Source: Clostridiales bacterium (lineage in GTDB: Bacteria; Bacillota; Clostridia; Saccharofermentanales; UBA5734). From it: a stretch of DNA of 6,600 nucleotides. The number at the start of each line of letters is the position of its first letter. The first letter of the stretch is position 1. The notes under the pieces are model-generated. The model saw only the letters and a program-made list of their open reading frames with translations, did not search any database and was not told the DNA's origin. The position numbers and the translations under genes were made by a program. Below, in pieces: positions 1 through 5,925 of the stretch. The stretch is from NCBI GenBank assembly GCA_003532195.1, contig DOFA01000060.1, positions 1 to 6,600 on the forward strand, given 5' to 3'.

Positions 1-2404
1 CGATGGCCACGTTGCCGCCGCCGACTACCACGACCCGCTTGCCTGCCAGGTCTGGCGCATTGCCCAGGTTGACGTCACGCAGGAAATCCAGGCCATGGTA
101 GACGCCCGGCAAGTTCTCGCCCTCGACGCCGATCTGGCGGGACCGCTGGGTGCCGGTGGCGATATAGATGGCATCGTGCCGGGCGCGCAGATCGGCAAAG
201 CTGACATCCTTGCCGACTTCCACTCCAGTGAGGATCTGGATGCCGATGTTGCGGATCGTATTGATTTCCTTCTCGAGAATTGCCTTGGGCAGCCGGTATT
301 CGGGTATGCCGTAAGCCAGCATGCCGCCCGCGACACCGTGAGATTCATAGACCGACACATCATAACCCAGCCGTCCCAGGTAGTAGGCGCAGGTCAGGCC
401 GGAAGGCCCGGCGCCGATAATCCCGACCGATTTGCCCTTCTTGGGGAAGACCAGGTCGACAATCGGCTTGTCGCTCTTCAGGGCTTCATCGGCGGCATAG
501 CGCTTCAGGTCGCAGATCGCCAGCGGCTCGTCCAATTGGGCGCGCCGGCAGCGGCTTTCGCAAGGATGCGTGCAAACCCGGCCGCAAATCGACGGGAACG
601 GGTTTTCCTGGCGGATCAGGTTGTAGGCGTCGACCGGCCGGCCGGCGGCAATCAGGGCGATATATCCCGGAACATTGACGCTGGCTGGGCAGGCATTCTC
701 GCAAGGAGACAGGAAAAGCTCGGAGCAGACGCCGGCACGGCAGTATTTATGGCGGATATGCTCGTCATATTCATGCCGGAAATATTTGATCGTGCTTAGC
801 ACCGGATTCGGCGCGGTCTGGCCAAGTCCGCACAGCGCGGTATCCTTGACGGCCTGTCCCAGCTCGATCAGCTTTTCGACGTCGCCCTCCTGGCCTTCGC
901 CGCGGGTAATGCGCTCGAGAATGTCCAGCATGCGCCGGGTGCCGATGCGGCAGGCGACGCATTTGCCGCAGGATTCTTCCTGGACAAATTCCATGAAGAA
1001 GCGGGCGACGTCGACCATGCAGGTGTCCTCATCCATGCAGATCAGGCCGCCGGAGCCCATGATCGCGCCCAGTTCAACCAGCGACTGGTAATCAACCTGG
1101 GTGTTCAGATGGGCCGGGGTCAGGCAGCCGCCGGAAGGTCCGCCGGTCTGGGCTACCTTAAATTTCTTGCCTTTCGGTATGCCGCCGCCGATATCGAAGA
1201 TAATTTCGCCCAGCGTGATGCCCATCGGCACTTCGACGATGCCGGTGTTGTTGACATCGCCGGCCAGGGCGAAAACCTTGGTTCCTTTGCTTTTCTCGGT
1301 GCCGATCGACGAGAACCATTCGCTGCCGCGCAGGATGATCGGCGCGATGTTGCCGAAGGTTTCGACATTGTTGATCACGGTCGGCTTGTCGAACAGGCCT
1401 TTTTCGGACGGGAACGGCGGTTTCTGCCGCGGTTCGCCGCGCTGGCCCTCGACGGAATTCATCAGAGCGGTCTCTTCGCCGCAAACGAAGGCGCCGGCGC
1501 CGATACGGATCTCGATGTCGAAATCAAATCCGGAATCGAACAGGTTCTTGCCTAAAAGACCGGTATCACGGGCCTTTTTGATCGCGTTGGTCAGCCTTTC
1601 GATCGCCAGCGGATACTCAGCCCGCACATAGACGAAGCCAACGGTGGCGCCGATCGCATAACCGCCGATCGTCATGCCTTCGATCACCAGGAACGGATCG
1701 CCTTCCAAGAGGCTCCGGTCCATAAACGCCCCGGGGTCGCCTTCGTCAGCGTTACAGATGATGTATTTCTGGTCACTGACCGATTTGCGGGCCAGCGCCC
1801 ATTTCAGGCCGGTCGGAAAACCGCCGCCGCCCCGGCCGCGCAATCCGGATTTTTTGATCTCCTCGACCAACTGCTCCGGAGTCATCTCCTTGAGGACTTT
1901 ATGTAGAGCGGCATAGCCGTTGTTGGCGATATATTCATCCAGGCTGTCAAAATCGATCTTGCCGCAGTTATTCAGGACAATTTTCTGCTGCCGGTTAAAA
2001 AAGCTGATATCATCCAGATGGAGGATTTTTTTGCTGGTCCGGCGGTCCGTATAGCAGAGCCGTTCGACCACTTCATTGCCGACCAGGTGCTGCCTGACAA
2101 TCTGCTGCATATCTTCCGGCTTCAATTTGCAGTAGAAAATGCCGCCGGGCTTGACAATCATCGCCGGGCCGACATCACAGTTGCCCATGCAGCCGGTCAT
2201 CTTGATCTGGACCTCGTCGGTCAGTCCGGCCTTGAACAATTCCTCAACCAGCGCGTTCCGAACGCTGACGCAGTCGCAGGAGATACAGCCGGCGCCGGCG
2301 CAGATCTGGACGCTATAACGATATTTTCTTTGGCTGAGGCGGTAACGGGTCTTGATAATTTCCAGGTCCGCCGCCGATTTAACGCTGATATTCTGTCTGT
2401 TCAT
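1..2404 (-). CDS. Fused HydB/NuoF-type NADH:acceptor subunit plus GltD/NfnB-like NAD(P)H flavoprotein (3' end off window)
   Basis: One open frame of 801 complete codons, read by translating the minus strand, runs off the left edge. Residues 1-115 form a thioredoxin-like [2Fe-2S] domain with C35, C40, C72 and C76. Residues about 185-530 are a full NuoF core: FMN loop GLRGRGGGGFPTG (188-200), NADH loop ADEGDPGAFMDR (219-230), GAGAFVCGEETAL (302-314), and a [4Fe-4S] site from C479, C482, C485 and C525. From about 555 it becomes GltD/NfnB-like: eight cysteines (555, 560, 568, 572, 607, 611, 615, 619) for a double-cluster domain, FAD motif GAGPSG (664-669), ATGT (750-752 region), and a second dinucleotide motif VVVVGGGNVA (791-800) at the edge. 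The ATG follows GGGGG at 8-nt spacing, 13 nt after the NuoE-like stop. Inferred role: cytoplasmic electron transfer among NADH, NADP(H), and ferredoxin or a partner enzyme, possibly bifurcating. Domain calls are secure; the partner is unknown. No complex I membrane genes are nearby. Confidence 0.93.
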   Translation of the reverse strand, partial: MNRQNISVKSAADLEIIKTRYRLSQRKYRYSVQICAGAGCISCDCVSVRNALVEELFKAGLTDEVQIKMTGCMGNCDVGPAMIVKPGGIFYCKLKPEDMQQIVRQHLVGNEVVERLCYTDRRTSKKILHLDDISFFNRQQKIVLNNCGKIDFDSLDEYIANNGYAALHKVLKEMTPEQLVEEIKKSGLRGRGGGGFPTGLKWALARKSVSDQKYIICNADEGDPGAFMDRSLLEGDPFLVIEGMTIGGYAIGATVGFVYVRAEYPLAIERLTNAIKKARDTGLLGKNLFDSGFDFDIEIRIGAGAFVCGEETALMNSVEGQRGEPRQKPPFPSEKGLFDKPTVINNVETFGNIAPIILRGSEWFSSIGTEKSKGTKVFALAGDVNNTGIVEVPMGITLGEIIFDIGGGIPKGKKFKVAQTGGPSGGCLTPAHLNTQVDYQSLVELGAIMGSGGLICMDEDTCMVDVARFFMEFVQEESCGKCVACRIGTRRMLDILERITRGEGQEGDVEKLIELGQAVKDTALCGLGQTAPNPVLSTIKYFRHEYDEHIRHKYCRAGVCSELFLSPCENACPASVNVPGYIALIAAGRPVDAYNLIRQENPFPSICGRVCTHPCESRCRRAQLDEPLAICDLKRYAADEALKSDKPIVDLVFPKKGKSVGIIGAGPSGLTCAYYLGRLGYDVSVYESHGVAGGMLAYGIPEYRLPKAILEKEINTIRNIGIQILTGVEVGKDVSFADLRARHDAIYIATGTQRSRQIGVEGENLPGVYHGLDFLRDVNLGNAPDLAGKRVVVVGGGNVAI

Positions 2405-2417
2405 CCTTGTTACCCCC

Positions 2418-2915
2418 TCAATCGTACTTGCTGAGTATATCCTGCAGCTTGTTGGGATTCACCCGCTTATGCACGACATTGTCGATCGACACGGCCGGCG
2501 CCAGGCTGCAGGAACCAATGCAGCGCTTGACTTCCAGCGAAAACCGCCGATCGGGGGTCGTCTGGCCGACATCGATTTTCAGCGTTTCCTTCAGGCCATC
2601 CAGCACTTTTTTGCCGCCGCGGACATAACAGGCGGTACCCATGCAGACCTGGATGGTATGCCGTCCCTTGGGCTGGGTTGTAAAATAGGAATAAAAGGAT
2701 ACGACAGCATAAATTGCGGACATTGGCATATTCATCTCGGTCCCGATGAATTTCAGGACATTCTCCGGCAGATAGTCGAAGATCGCCTGTGCCATGTGCA
2801 GAATCTGGATCAGATTGCTTTCTTTCTTTTCATAATCCAGAATCACCTGACGCAGCAAATCAAAACGTTCCTGGTCATTGACCGGTTGATTGGAACAATC
2901 GCAGGCCCCTTCCAT
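2418..2915 (-). CDS. nuoE: NuoE/HydC-like thioredoxin-fold [2Fe-2S] subunit
   Basis: A 165-residue protein of the NuoE family (24-kDa subunit of complex I; HydC of bifurcating hydrogenases; StnA of Stn transhydrogenase). The [2Fe-2S] ligands are in the family pattern: C91-x4-C96 in VCMGTACYVRGG and C132-x3-C136 in RCIGSCSLAP. The N-terminal half is the usual helical part, with the conserved FYSYFTTQPKGRH stretch just before the first cysteines. It should pair with the NuoF part of the downstream fused gene and pass electrons to or from its FMN. A TTG start 20 codons upstream is possible, but the ATG at 2915 has a perfect AGGAGGT seven bases before it, which decides the start. C5 and C7 near the N-terminus are extra and not part of the family motif. 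The symbol marks the family; a complex I role is unlikely because no membrane subunits are seen. Confidence 0.93.
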   Translation of the reverse strand: MEGACDCSNQPVNDQERFDLLRQVILDYEKKESNLIQILHMAQAIFDYLPENVLKFIGTEMNMPMSAIYAVVSFYSYFTTQPKGRHTIQVCMGTACYVRGGKKVLDGLKETLKIDVGQTTPDRRFSLEVKRCIGSCSLAPAVSIDNVVHKRVNPNKLQDILSKYD

Positions 2916-2971
2916 CAAAAGCACCTCCTGGAAACGCAACGGCTTCCCGCAAAGGGAAGTACGGCTGTCAT
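2915..2971 (-). CDS. Possible 18-codon leader ORF overlapping the NuoE-like start
   Basis: On the minus strand an ATG at 2971 is preceded by AAAGGA with four bases between. It opens an 18-codon frame reading MTAVLPFAGSRCVSRRCF, and its TGA shares one base with the ATG of the NuoE-like gene (TGATG). This geometry is typical of translational coupling. The frame contains the whole Shine-Dalgarno of the next gene, and a CTTCCC/GGGAAG hairpin lies inside it. I do not recognise the peptide, and short frames like this arise by chance, so it is a candidate only. Confidence 0.3.
   Translation of the reverse strand: MTAVLPFAGSRCVSRRCF
2923..2929 (-). promoter_or_regulatory. Strong Shine-Dalgarno of the NuoE-like gene
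   Basis: On the minus strand AGGAGGT lies seven bases (GCTTTTG) before ATG at 2915. It is the best ribosome site in the window and decides the 165-aa start over the upstream TTG. Confidence 0.85.
2943..2959. repeat. Short inverted repeat upstream of the NuoE-like ribosome site
   Basis: CTTCCC-GCAAA-GGGAAG has six-base arms and a five-base loop. It ends 13 bases before the AGGAGGT of the NuoE-like gene. The stem leaves the ribosome site free, so if it acts it would do so through translation of the overlapping small frame or through mRNA stability. Confidence 0.45.
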
Positions 2972-3015
2972 TCAATCCTTTTATTCCTGCTAAGCTGTTC
3001 TTCTGGATCGGCTCG

Positions 3016-3031
3016 GAACGTAAAAACGTTC
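3016..3031. repeat. Perfect inverted repeat in the redox operon leader
   Basis: GAACGT-AAAA-ACGTTC has six-base arms and a four-base loop, and lies about 45-60 nt into the predicted minus-strand leader. In RNA it would form a short stem with a UUUU loop. No U-tract follows it, so it is not an intrinsic terminator. Its GAAC and GTTC half-sites are eight bases apart rather than the four of a LexA box. Confidence 0.5.
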
Positions 3032-3079
3032 GTCAAGGCAAGGTGGTGTTCGCAGTTGCTGACATACGGAACCTTTGAT

Positions 3080-3108
3080 ATTGTAGCATAGGTTACAGCT
3101 TTTGCCTA
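3080..3108 (-). promoter_or_regulatory. Predicted sigma-70-type promoter of the NuoE-like/fused flavoprotein operon
   Basis: Reading the minus strand: -35 TAGGCA (3108-3103; four of six consensus bases), a 17-bp spacer, then TGC-TACAAT, that is, an extended -10 (hexamer 3085-3080; five of six bases). Transcription would start near 3073, giving a leader of about 158 nt before the ATG at 2915. Spacing and extended -10 are good; there is no experimental support. Confidence 0.55.
3083..3098. promoter_or_regulatory. Imperfect operator-like dyad over the redox operon's -10 region
   Basis: TGTAGCAT-AGGTTACA is a 16-bp dyad matching at six of eight positions per arm, with perfect outer TGTA/TACA. 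It covers the upstream half of the -10 and the downstream part of the spacer, where a bound repressor would block RNA polymerase. It does not match a Rex, FNR or LexA consensus that I can name, so the regulator is unknown. Confidence 0.25.
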
Positions 3109-3216
3109 TCTGGTTTTTCAGGTCCAGGTGCAAATAGGATCAGGAAATGAAATCAATTCTGTCTGTTTTCCGATCAGCGAATGTCGATCGCTGCATCCTG
3201 CGCGGTCGAATCGATG

Positions 3217-3222
3217 TATAAT
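3217..3222 (+). promoter_or_regulatory. Candidate -10 of the SRAP gene
   Basis: A consensus TATAAT lies 37 bp before the ATG at 3260, and transcription would start near 3229. No good -35 is found at 16-18 bp (the sequence there reads around CATCCT), so either the promoter is weak or an activator helps. A CAGCGA/TCGCTG inverted repeat (3175-3193) sits where the -35 region begins. Confidence 0.4.
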
Positions 3223-3259
3223 CAAGGTGTCCGGATTTTTTGCGGGAGCGTGATGATTG

Positions 3260-3865
3260 ATGTGCGGCCGGTATGCCATCCTGGAAGAGGAAGCGATCCT
3301 GGAGATGCGGGAAATCATCAACCAGGTCAATAAAAATTATGTCGGCCGGGCCGGCCTGGTTTCGGCCGGAGAAATCGCGCCGACCCAGACAGCGCCGGTT
3401 CTGCGGGATGCGGGCGGCCAGGTCAGGCTGGACGTCATGAAATGGGGATTCCCGCGCTGGGACAAGCCCTCCGGGGTGATCATCAATGCCCGCTGCGAAA
3501 CGGTTCTGGAAAAGAGGATGTTCCGCGAGGCTTTCCTGACGCGGCGGCTGGTCGTGCCGGCCTCCGGCTTTTATGAGTGGGATCACCGCCAGCCGGGCCA
3601 ACGCGATAAATATTTCTTTGCGCTGGCCGGTCAGGTCTCCTATATGGCAGGTATTTACAGCCTTTTCCCGGTCGCCGGCGGCGGCAGCCAGGAAAGCTTC
3701 GTCATCCTGACCATGCCCGCCGGCCCGGCCGTCGCCGAGCTGCACGACCGCATGCCGGTGATCCTGCCGAAAAGCTATATCCGCACCTGGCTCGACCCGC
3801 GGGCTAAAGCCGAACTGCTGCTGGACATCCCCGAGCCGCCGCTGGTGCGCGCGCTTTGCGGTTAG
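3260..3865 (+). CDS. yedK: SRAP-domain protein (YedK/HMCES family), abasic-site DNA-protein crosslinker
   Basis: A 201-aa protein covering the whole SRAP domain, close to the usual bacterial length. Known family role: after removal of Met1, Cys2 forms a stable thiazolidine link with abasic sites in single-stranded DNA, shielding them during replication. The sequence starts MCGRY with Cys2. It also has WGF (62-64), N76 in INARCET, E106 in ASGFYEW, and H162 in LHDRMPVIL, matching the active-site Cys, Asn, Glu and His of the family. A TTG directly before the ATG would give Met-Met-Cys and hide the nucleophile, so the ATG at 3260 is chosen; GGGAG lies 11 bases upstream, rather far. It is first in a same-strand run with a nucleotidase and an SOS polymerase, which fits a DNA-damage role. 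Confidence 0.93.
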   Translation: MCGRYAILEEEAILEMREIINQVNKNYVGRAGLVSAGEIAPTQTAPVLRDAGGQVRLDVMKWGFPRWDKPSGVIINARCETVLEKRMFREAFLTRRLVVPASGFYEWDHRQPGQRDKYFFALAGQVSYMAGIYSLFPVAGGGSQESFVILTMPAGPAVAELHDRMPVILPKSYIRTWLDPRAKAELLLDIPEPPLVRALCG

Positions 3866-3943
3866 CCGGGCGAGGCGGGCAGGATGGCCGGGGCAAGGAA
3901 AACTTATCAAGGCAAGACAGGATAAGATAAGACAGGCCGAGAC

Positions 3944-3948
3944 AGGAG
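3944..3948 (+). promoter_or_regulatory. Shine-Dalgarno deciding the GTG start of the HAD gene
   Basis: AGGAG lies six bases before GTG at 3955. A TTG at 3949 directly abuts the AGGAG and could not use it, so the GTG start is preferred. Confidence 0.7.
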
Positions 3949-3954
3949 TTGCAG

Positions 3955-4656
3955 GTGAATAAATTCGATTTAATTTTACTGGACGCCGACGGTACCTTAT
4001 TCGATTTCGACCGGGCGGAGGACTTTGCCCTGGGCCGGACCTTTGCCCATTATGGCTTTTCCTATGACGCGGAGGTCCGCGATAGCTACCGCACGATCAA
4101 CCGTCGGCTCTGGCAGGACTTCGATCAAGGAAAGATCGGCAAGCCCGAGTTGCTGACCGCCCGTTTCCGGCGTCTGCTGGATCAATATGGTTTGGCTGCC
4201 GACGCGGCGGCCTGCAACAACTATTATCTGGAGCAGCTGGCAGCCGGCAGCCAGCTGCTGGACGGCGCGCTGGAAGTCTGCCGCCGGCTTGCCGGATCCT
4301 GTTTCCTGGCTATCGCCACCAACGGCGTTTCCGGCACGCAGAAAAGCCGCCTGGCCCAGTCGGCAATCAGGCCTTACATCCGCCAGATTATTGTTTCGGA
4401 AGATGCCGGATTCGCCAAACCCCATGCCGGTTTTTTTGAATATGCCCTGCGTCTCTGCGGACAGCGGGAAAAGAGCCGGACGATCATAGTCGGCGACAAT
4501 CTCGACGCCGATATTGCCGGCGGCGCGGATTTCGGCATCGCCACCTGCTGGTACAATCCGGCCGGCCGGCCGAACGACCGCTGCGTCGCCTGTGACTATG
4601 TCATCCGCAGTCTGTACGAACTCCCGGGGTTGATTTTTCCTGCGGACGCGCTATAA
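3955..4656 (+). CDS. yjjG: YjjG/YfnB-family HAD phosphatase (pyrimidine 5'-nucleotidase)
   Basis: A 233-aa HAD-superfamily hydrolase with a helical C1-type cap, as in the YjjG/YfnB group. Motif I is DADGT, with nucleophile D10 and acid/base D12. Motif II is ATNG (T122), motif III K155 in FAKPHAGFFEYAL, and motif IV GDNLDAD (D181, D186). The stretches NRRLWQDFDQGKI and GIATCWYNP are close to E. coli YjjG as I recall it. YjjG hydrolyses dUMP, dTMP and non-canonical pyrimidine nucleotides and is regarded as a house-cleaning enzyme; applying this specificity here is inference. The gene starts with GTG, 89 bp after the SRAP gene, and its stop codon lies inside the -10 of the next gene's promoter. 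It may be co-transcribed with the SRAP gene, as no terminator separates them. Confidence 0.88.
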   Translation: MNKFDLILLDADGTLFDFDRAEDFALGRTFAHYGFSYDAEVRDSYRTINRRLWQDFDQGKIGKPELLTARFRRLLDQYGLAADAAACNNYYLEQLAAGSQLLDGALEVCRRLAGSCFLAIATNGVSGTQKSRLAQSAIRPYIRQIIVSEDAGFAKPHAGFFEYALRLCGQREKSRTIIVGDNLDADIAGGADFGIATCWYNPAGRPNDRCVACDYVIRSLYELPGLIFPADAL

Positions 4657-4657
4657 T
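4630..4657 (+). promoter_or_regulatory. Promoter of the Y-family polymerase gene
   Basis: TTGATT (4630-4635; four of six consensus bases), a 16-bp spacer, and a perfect TATAAT (4652-4657). The -35 lies within the last codons of the HAD gene, and its TAA stop (4654-4656) is part of the -10. Transcription would start near 4664, inside the LexA box. Confidence 0.75.
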
Positions 4658-4677
4658 AATAGAACATTCGTTCTATT
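4658..4677. promoter_or_regulatory. LexA (SOS) operator, Gram-positive type
   Basis: AATAGAACATTCGTTCTATT has eight-base perfect arms around a four-base centre and contains GAAC-N4-GTTC, the core of the Bacillus/Gram-positive LexA (DinR) box. It begins one base after the -10 and covers the predicted start site, so bound LexA would block the promoter. It ends one base before the polymerase ribosome site. Its place before an error-prone polymerase gene makes chance unlikely. Confidence 0.88.
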
Positions 4678-4678
4678 T

Positions 4679-4685
4679 AAGGGGG
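4679..4685 (+). promoter_or_regulatory. Shine-Dalgarno of the polymerase gene
   Basis: AAGGGGG lies seven bases before the TTG at 4693. It supports this non-ATG start, which also gives the normal DinB N-terminus (catalytic Asp at position 8). Confidence 0.7.
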
Positions 4686-4692
4686 CGCGATC

Positions 4693-5925
4693 TTGCGGAC
4701 GGTCCTGCACAGCGACATGAATAATTTCTATGCCAGCGTCGAATGCCTGTATCATCCGGAGCTGCGGGACAAGCCGGTCATCGTCTGCGGCGACCCCGAA
4801 CTACGGCATGGCATCGTGCTGGCCAAGAATTATCTGGCCAAGCGGGCCGGCATCATCACCGGCGAGGCGGTCTGGCAGGCGCGGAACAAATGCCCCGGCC
4901 TGGTGGCGGTCAAGGCGGACTATCCGCAGTACCTGCGTTTCGCCCGGGCCGCGCGCGCCATCTATGCCGACTACACCGACCAGGTCGAACCGTTCGGCCT
5001 GGACGAGGCCTGGCTGGACGTGACCGGCTCCGGCATCATCGGCGGCGGCCGGCAGATCGCCGACGACATCCGGCAGCGGATCCGCTCGGAACTGGGCCTG
5101 ACCGCCTCCGTCGGAGTCAGCTTCAACAAGATTTTCGCCAAGCTGGGCAGCGACCTGAAAAAGCCGGACGCCACCGTCGTCATCAGCCCTGACGATTATC
5201 AGCAGACCATCTGGCCGCTGCCGGCGCGGGAGCTGCTTTACATCGGGCCGGCCACCTGGGGCAAGCTCAAGCGGATCTCCCTGACCACGATCGGGCATAT
5301 CGCCCGCGCCGATCCGCTGTTCCTGCGCTCCATGCTCGGCAAGTGGGGCGAGGTGCTCTGGAGTTTCGCCAACGGCCAGGATTACTCGCCGGTGGCGCGA
5401 TCCGGCACTTCCTGCGACATCCAATCGATCGGGCACAGCACGACCACGCCGCGCGACCTGCTCAACGAGACCGATGTGCGCATGACTTTCTTCATCCTGG
5501 CCGAGGCGGTGGCCGCGCGGCTGCGCGAGCTGGGCTTTCTCTGCCGGACGGTCCAGATCTCGATCCGCGACCGGCAACTCCGCTCTTTCGAACGGCAGCG
5601 CAAACTGGCCGAGCCGACCTGCCTGGCCTCCTGCCTGACCCGCGTGGCGATGGACCTGTTCCGGGAGAATTATGTCTGGGAGATGGGCATCCGCAGCGTC
5701 GGCATCCGCGGCGCGGATCTGGTGACGGCGGCCGAACACCGCCAGATCTCGCTCTGGGACCGCGAGTCACGCCGCCAGGAGGCGCTGGAGCGCACCGTGG
5801 AGGATCTGCGGACCCGCTACGGCCACTTCGTCATCCAGCGCGGCCTGATGCTCAAGGACACCCGCCTGTCCGACCTGGCGCCCAAGGAAGATCATGTCAT
5901 CTTCCCGGTATCATTTTTCCGTTAG
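4693..5925 (+). CDS. dinB: Y-family translesion DNA polymerase (DinB/Pol IV type)
   Basis: A 410-aa Y-family polymerase that copies past damaged template bases. The N-terminus MRTVLHSDMNNFYASVE carries catalytic D8, and the other two metal ligands are D104 and E105 in EPFGLDEAWLDVT. Y13 is at the usual steric-gate position that excludes ribonucleotides (Phe in E. coli DinB). SVGVSFNKIFAKLGSD (139-154) and KKPDAT (156-161) are typical palm/thumb sequences, followed by an HhH-like region (about 180-215) and the little-finger domain. QISLW (351-355) resembles a beta-clamp-binding motif. Overall it looks like the clostridial DinB-related group. It starts with TTG, decided by AAGGGGG at seven bases and the position of D8. 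Expression is predicted to be SOS-controlled through the LexA box just upstream. It is converged upon by the aldo/keto reductase gene, 48 bp away. Confidence 0.95.
   Translation: MRTVLHSDMNNFYASVECLYHPELRDKPVIVCGDPELRHGIVLAKNYLAKRAGIITGEAVWQARNKCPGLVAVKADYPQYLRFARAARAIYADYTDQVEPFGLDEAWLDVTGSGIIGGGRQIADDIRQRIRSELGLTASVGVSFNKIFAKLGSDLKKPDATVVISPDDYQQTIWPLPARELLYIGPATWGKLKRISLTTIGHIARADPLFLRSMLGKWGEVLWSFANGQDYSPVARSGTSCDIQSIGHSTTTPRDLLNETDVRMTFFILAEAVAARLRELGFLCRTVQISIRDRQLRSFERQRKLAEPTCLASCLTRVAMDLFRENYVWEMGIRSVGIRGADLVTAAEHRQISLWDRESRRQEALERTVEDLRTRYGHFVIQRGLMLKDTRLSDLAPKEDHVIFPVSFFR

Larger units (their letters stand above)
2916..3259. other. Divergent intergenic region between the redox operon and the SRAP gene
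   Basis: This 344-bp stretch is the most AT-rich part of the window and has no long gene. It holds the minus-strand promoter and leader of the redox operon, with its dyad, two hairpins and possible small ORF, and the -10 of the SRAP gene. A further weak inverted repeat, CAGCGA/TCGCTG with a seven-base loop, lies at 3175-3193. From about 3109 to 3174 I see nothing recognisable. Confidence 0.7.

Noticed and set aside
95..799. Plus-strand open frame of 234 codons, and others at 1101-1631 and 2018-2434
   Set aside because: They lie opposite the continuous HydB/GltD frame, have no recognisable motifs, and arise from the GC-rich codon pattern of the real gene.
486..962. Frameshift or split genes in the NuoF/GltD region, suggested by several short minus-strand frames
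   Set aside because: Codon-by-codon translation from 2404 to 1 shows no stop and continuous family motifs; the frame only seems absent because it has no stop inside the window.
2916..2975. TTG at 2975 as start of the NuoE-like gene (185 aa)
   Set aside because: The ATG at 2915 has a perfect AGGAGGT at seven bases, and the extra 20 residues do not resemble the family.
3016..3031. Second LexA box in the divergent intergenic region
   Set aside because: The GAAC and GTTC halves are eight bases apart, not four, so it does not fit the Gram-positive LexA motif.
3140..3910. Minus-strand open frame of 256 codons opposite the SRAP gene
   Set aside because: The plus-strand frame has all the SRAP active-site residues; the opposite frame has no domain signature.
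4801..5739. Minus-strand open frame of 312 codons opposite the polymerase, and the plus-strand frame at 5343-6062
   Set aside because: Both are shadows of the Y-family polymerase gene; the catalytic motifs lie only in the 4693-5925 frame.
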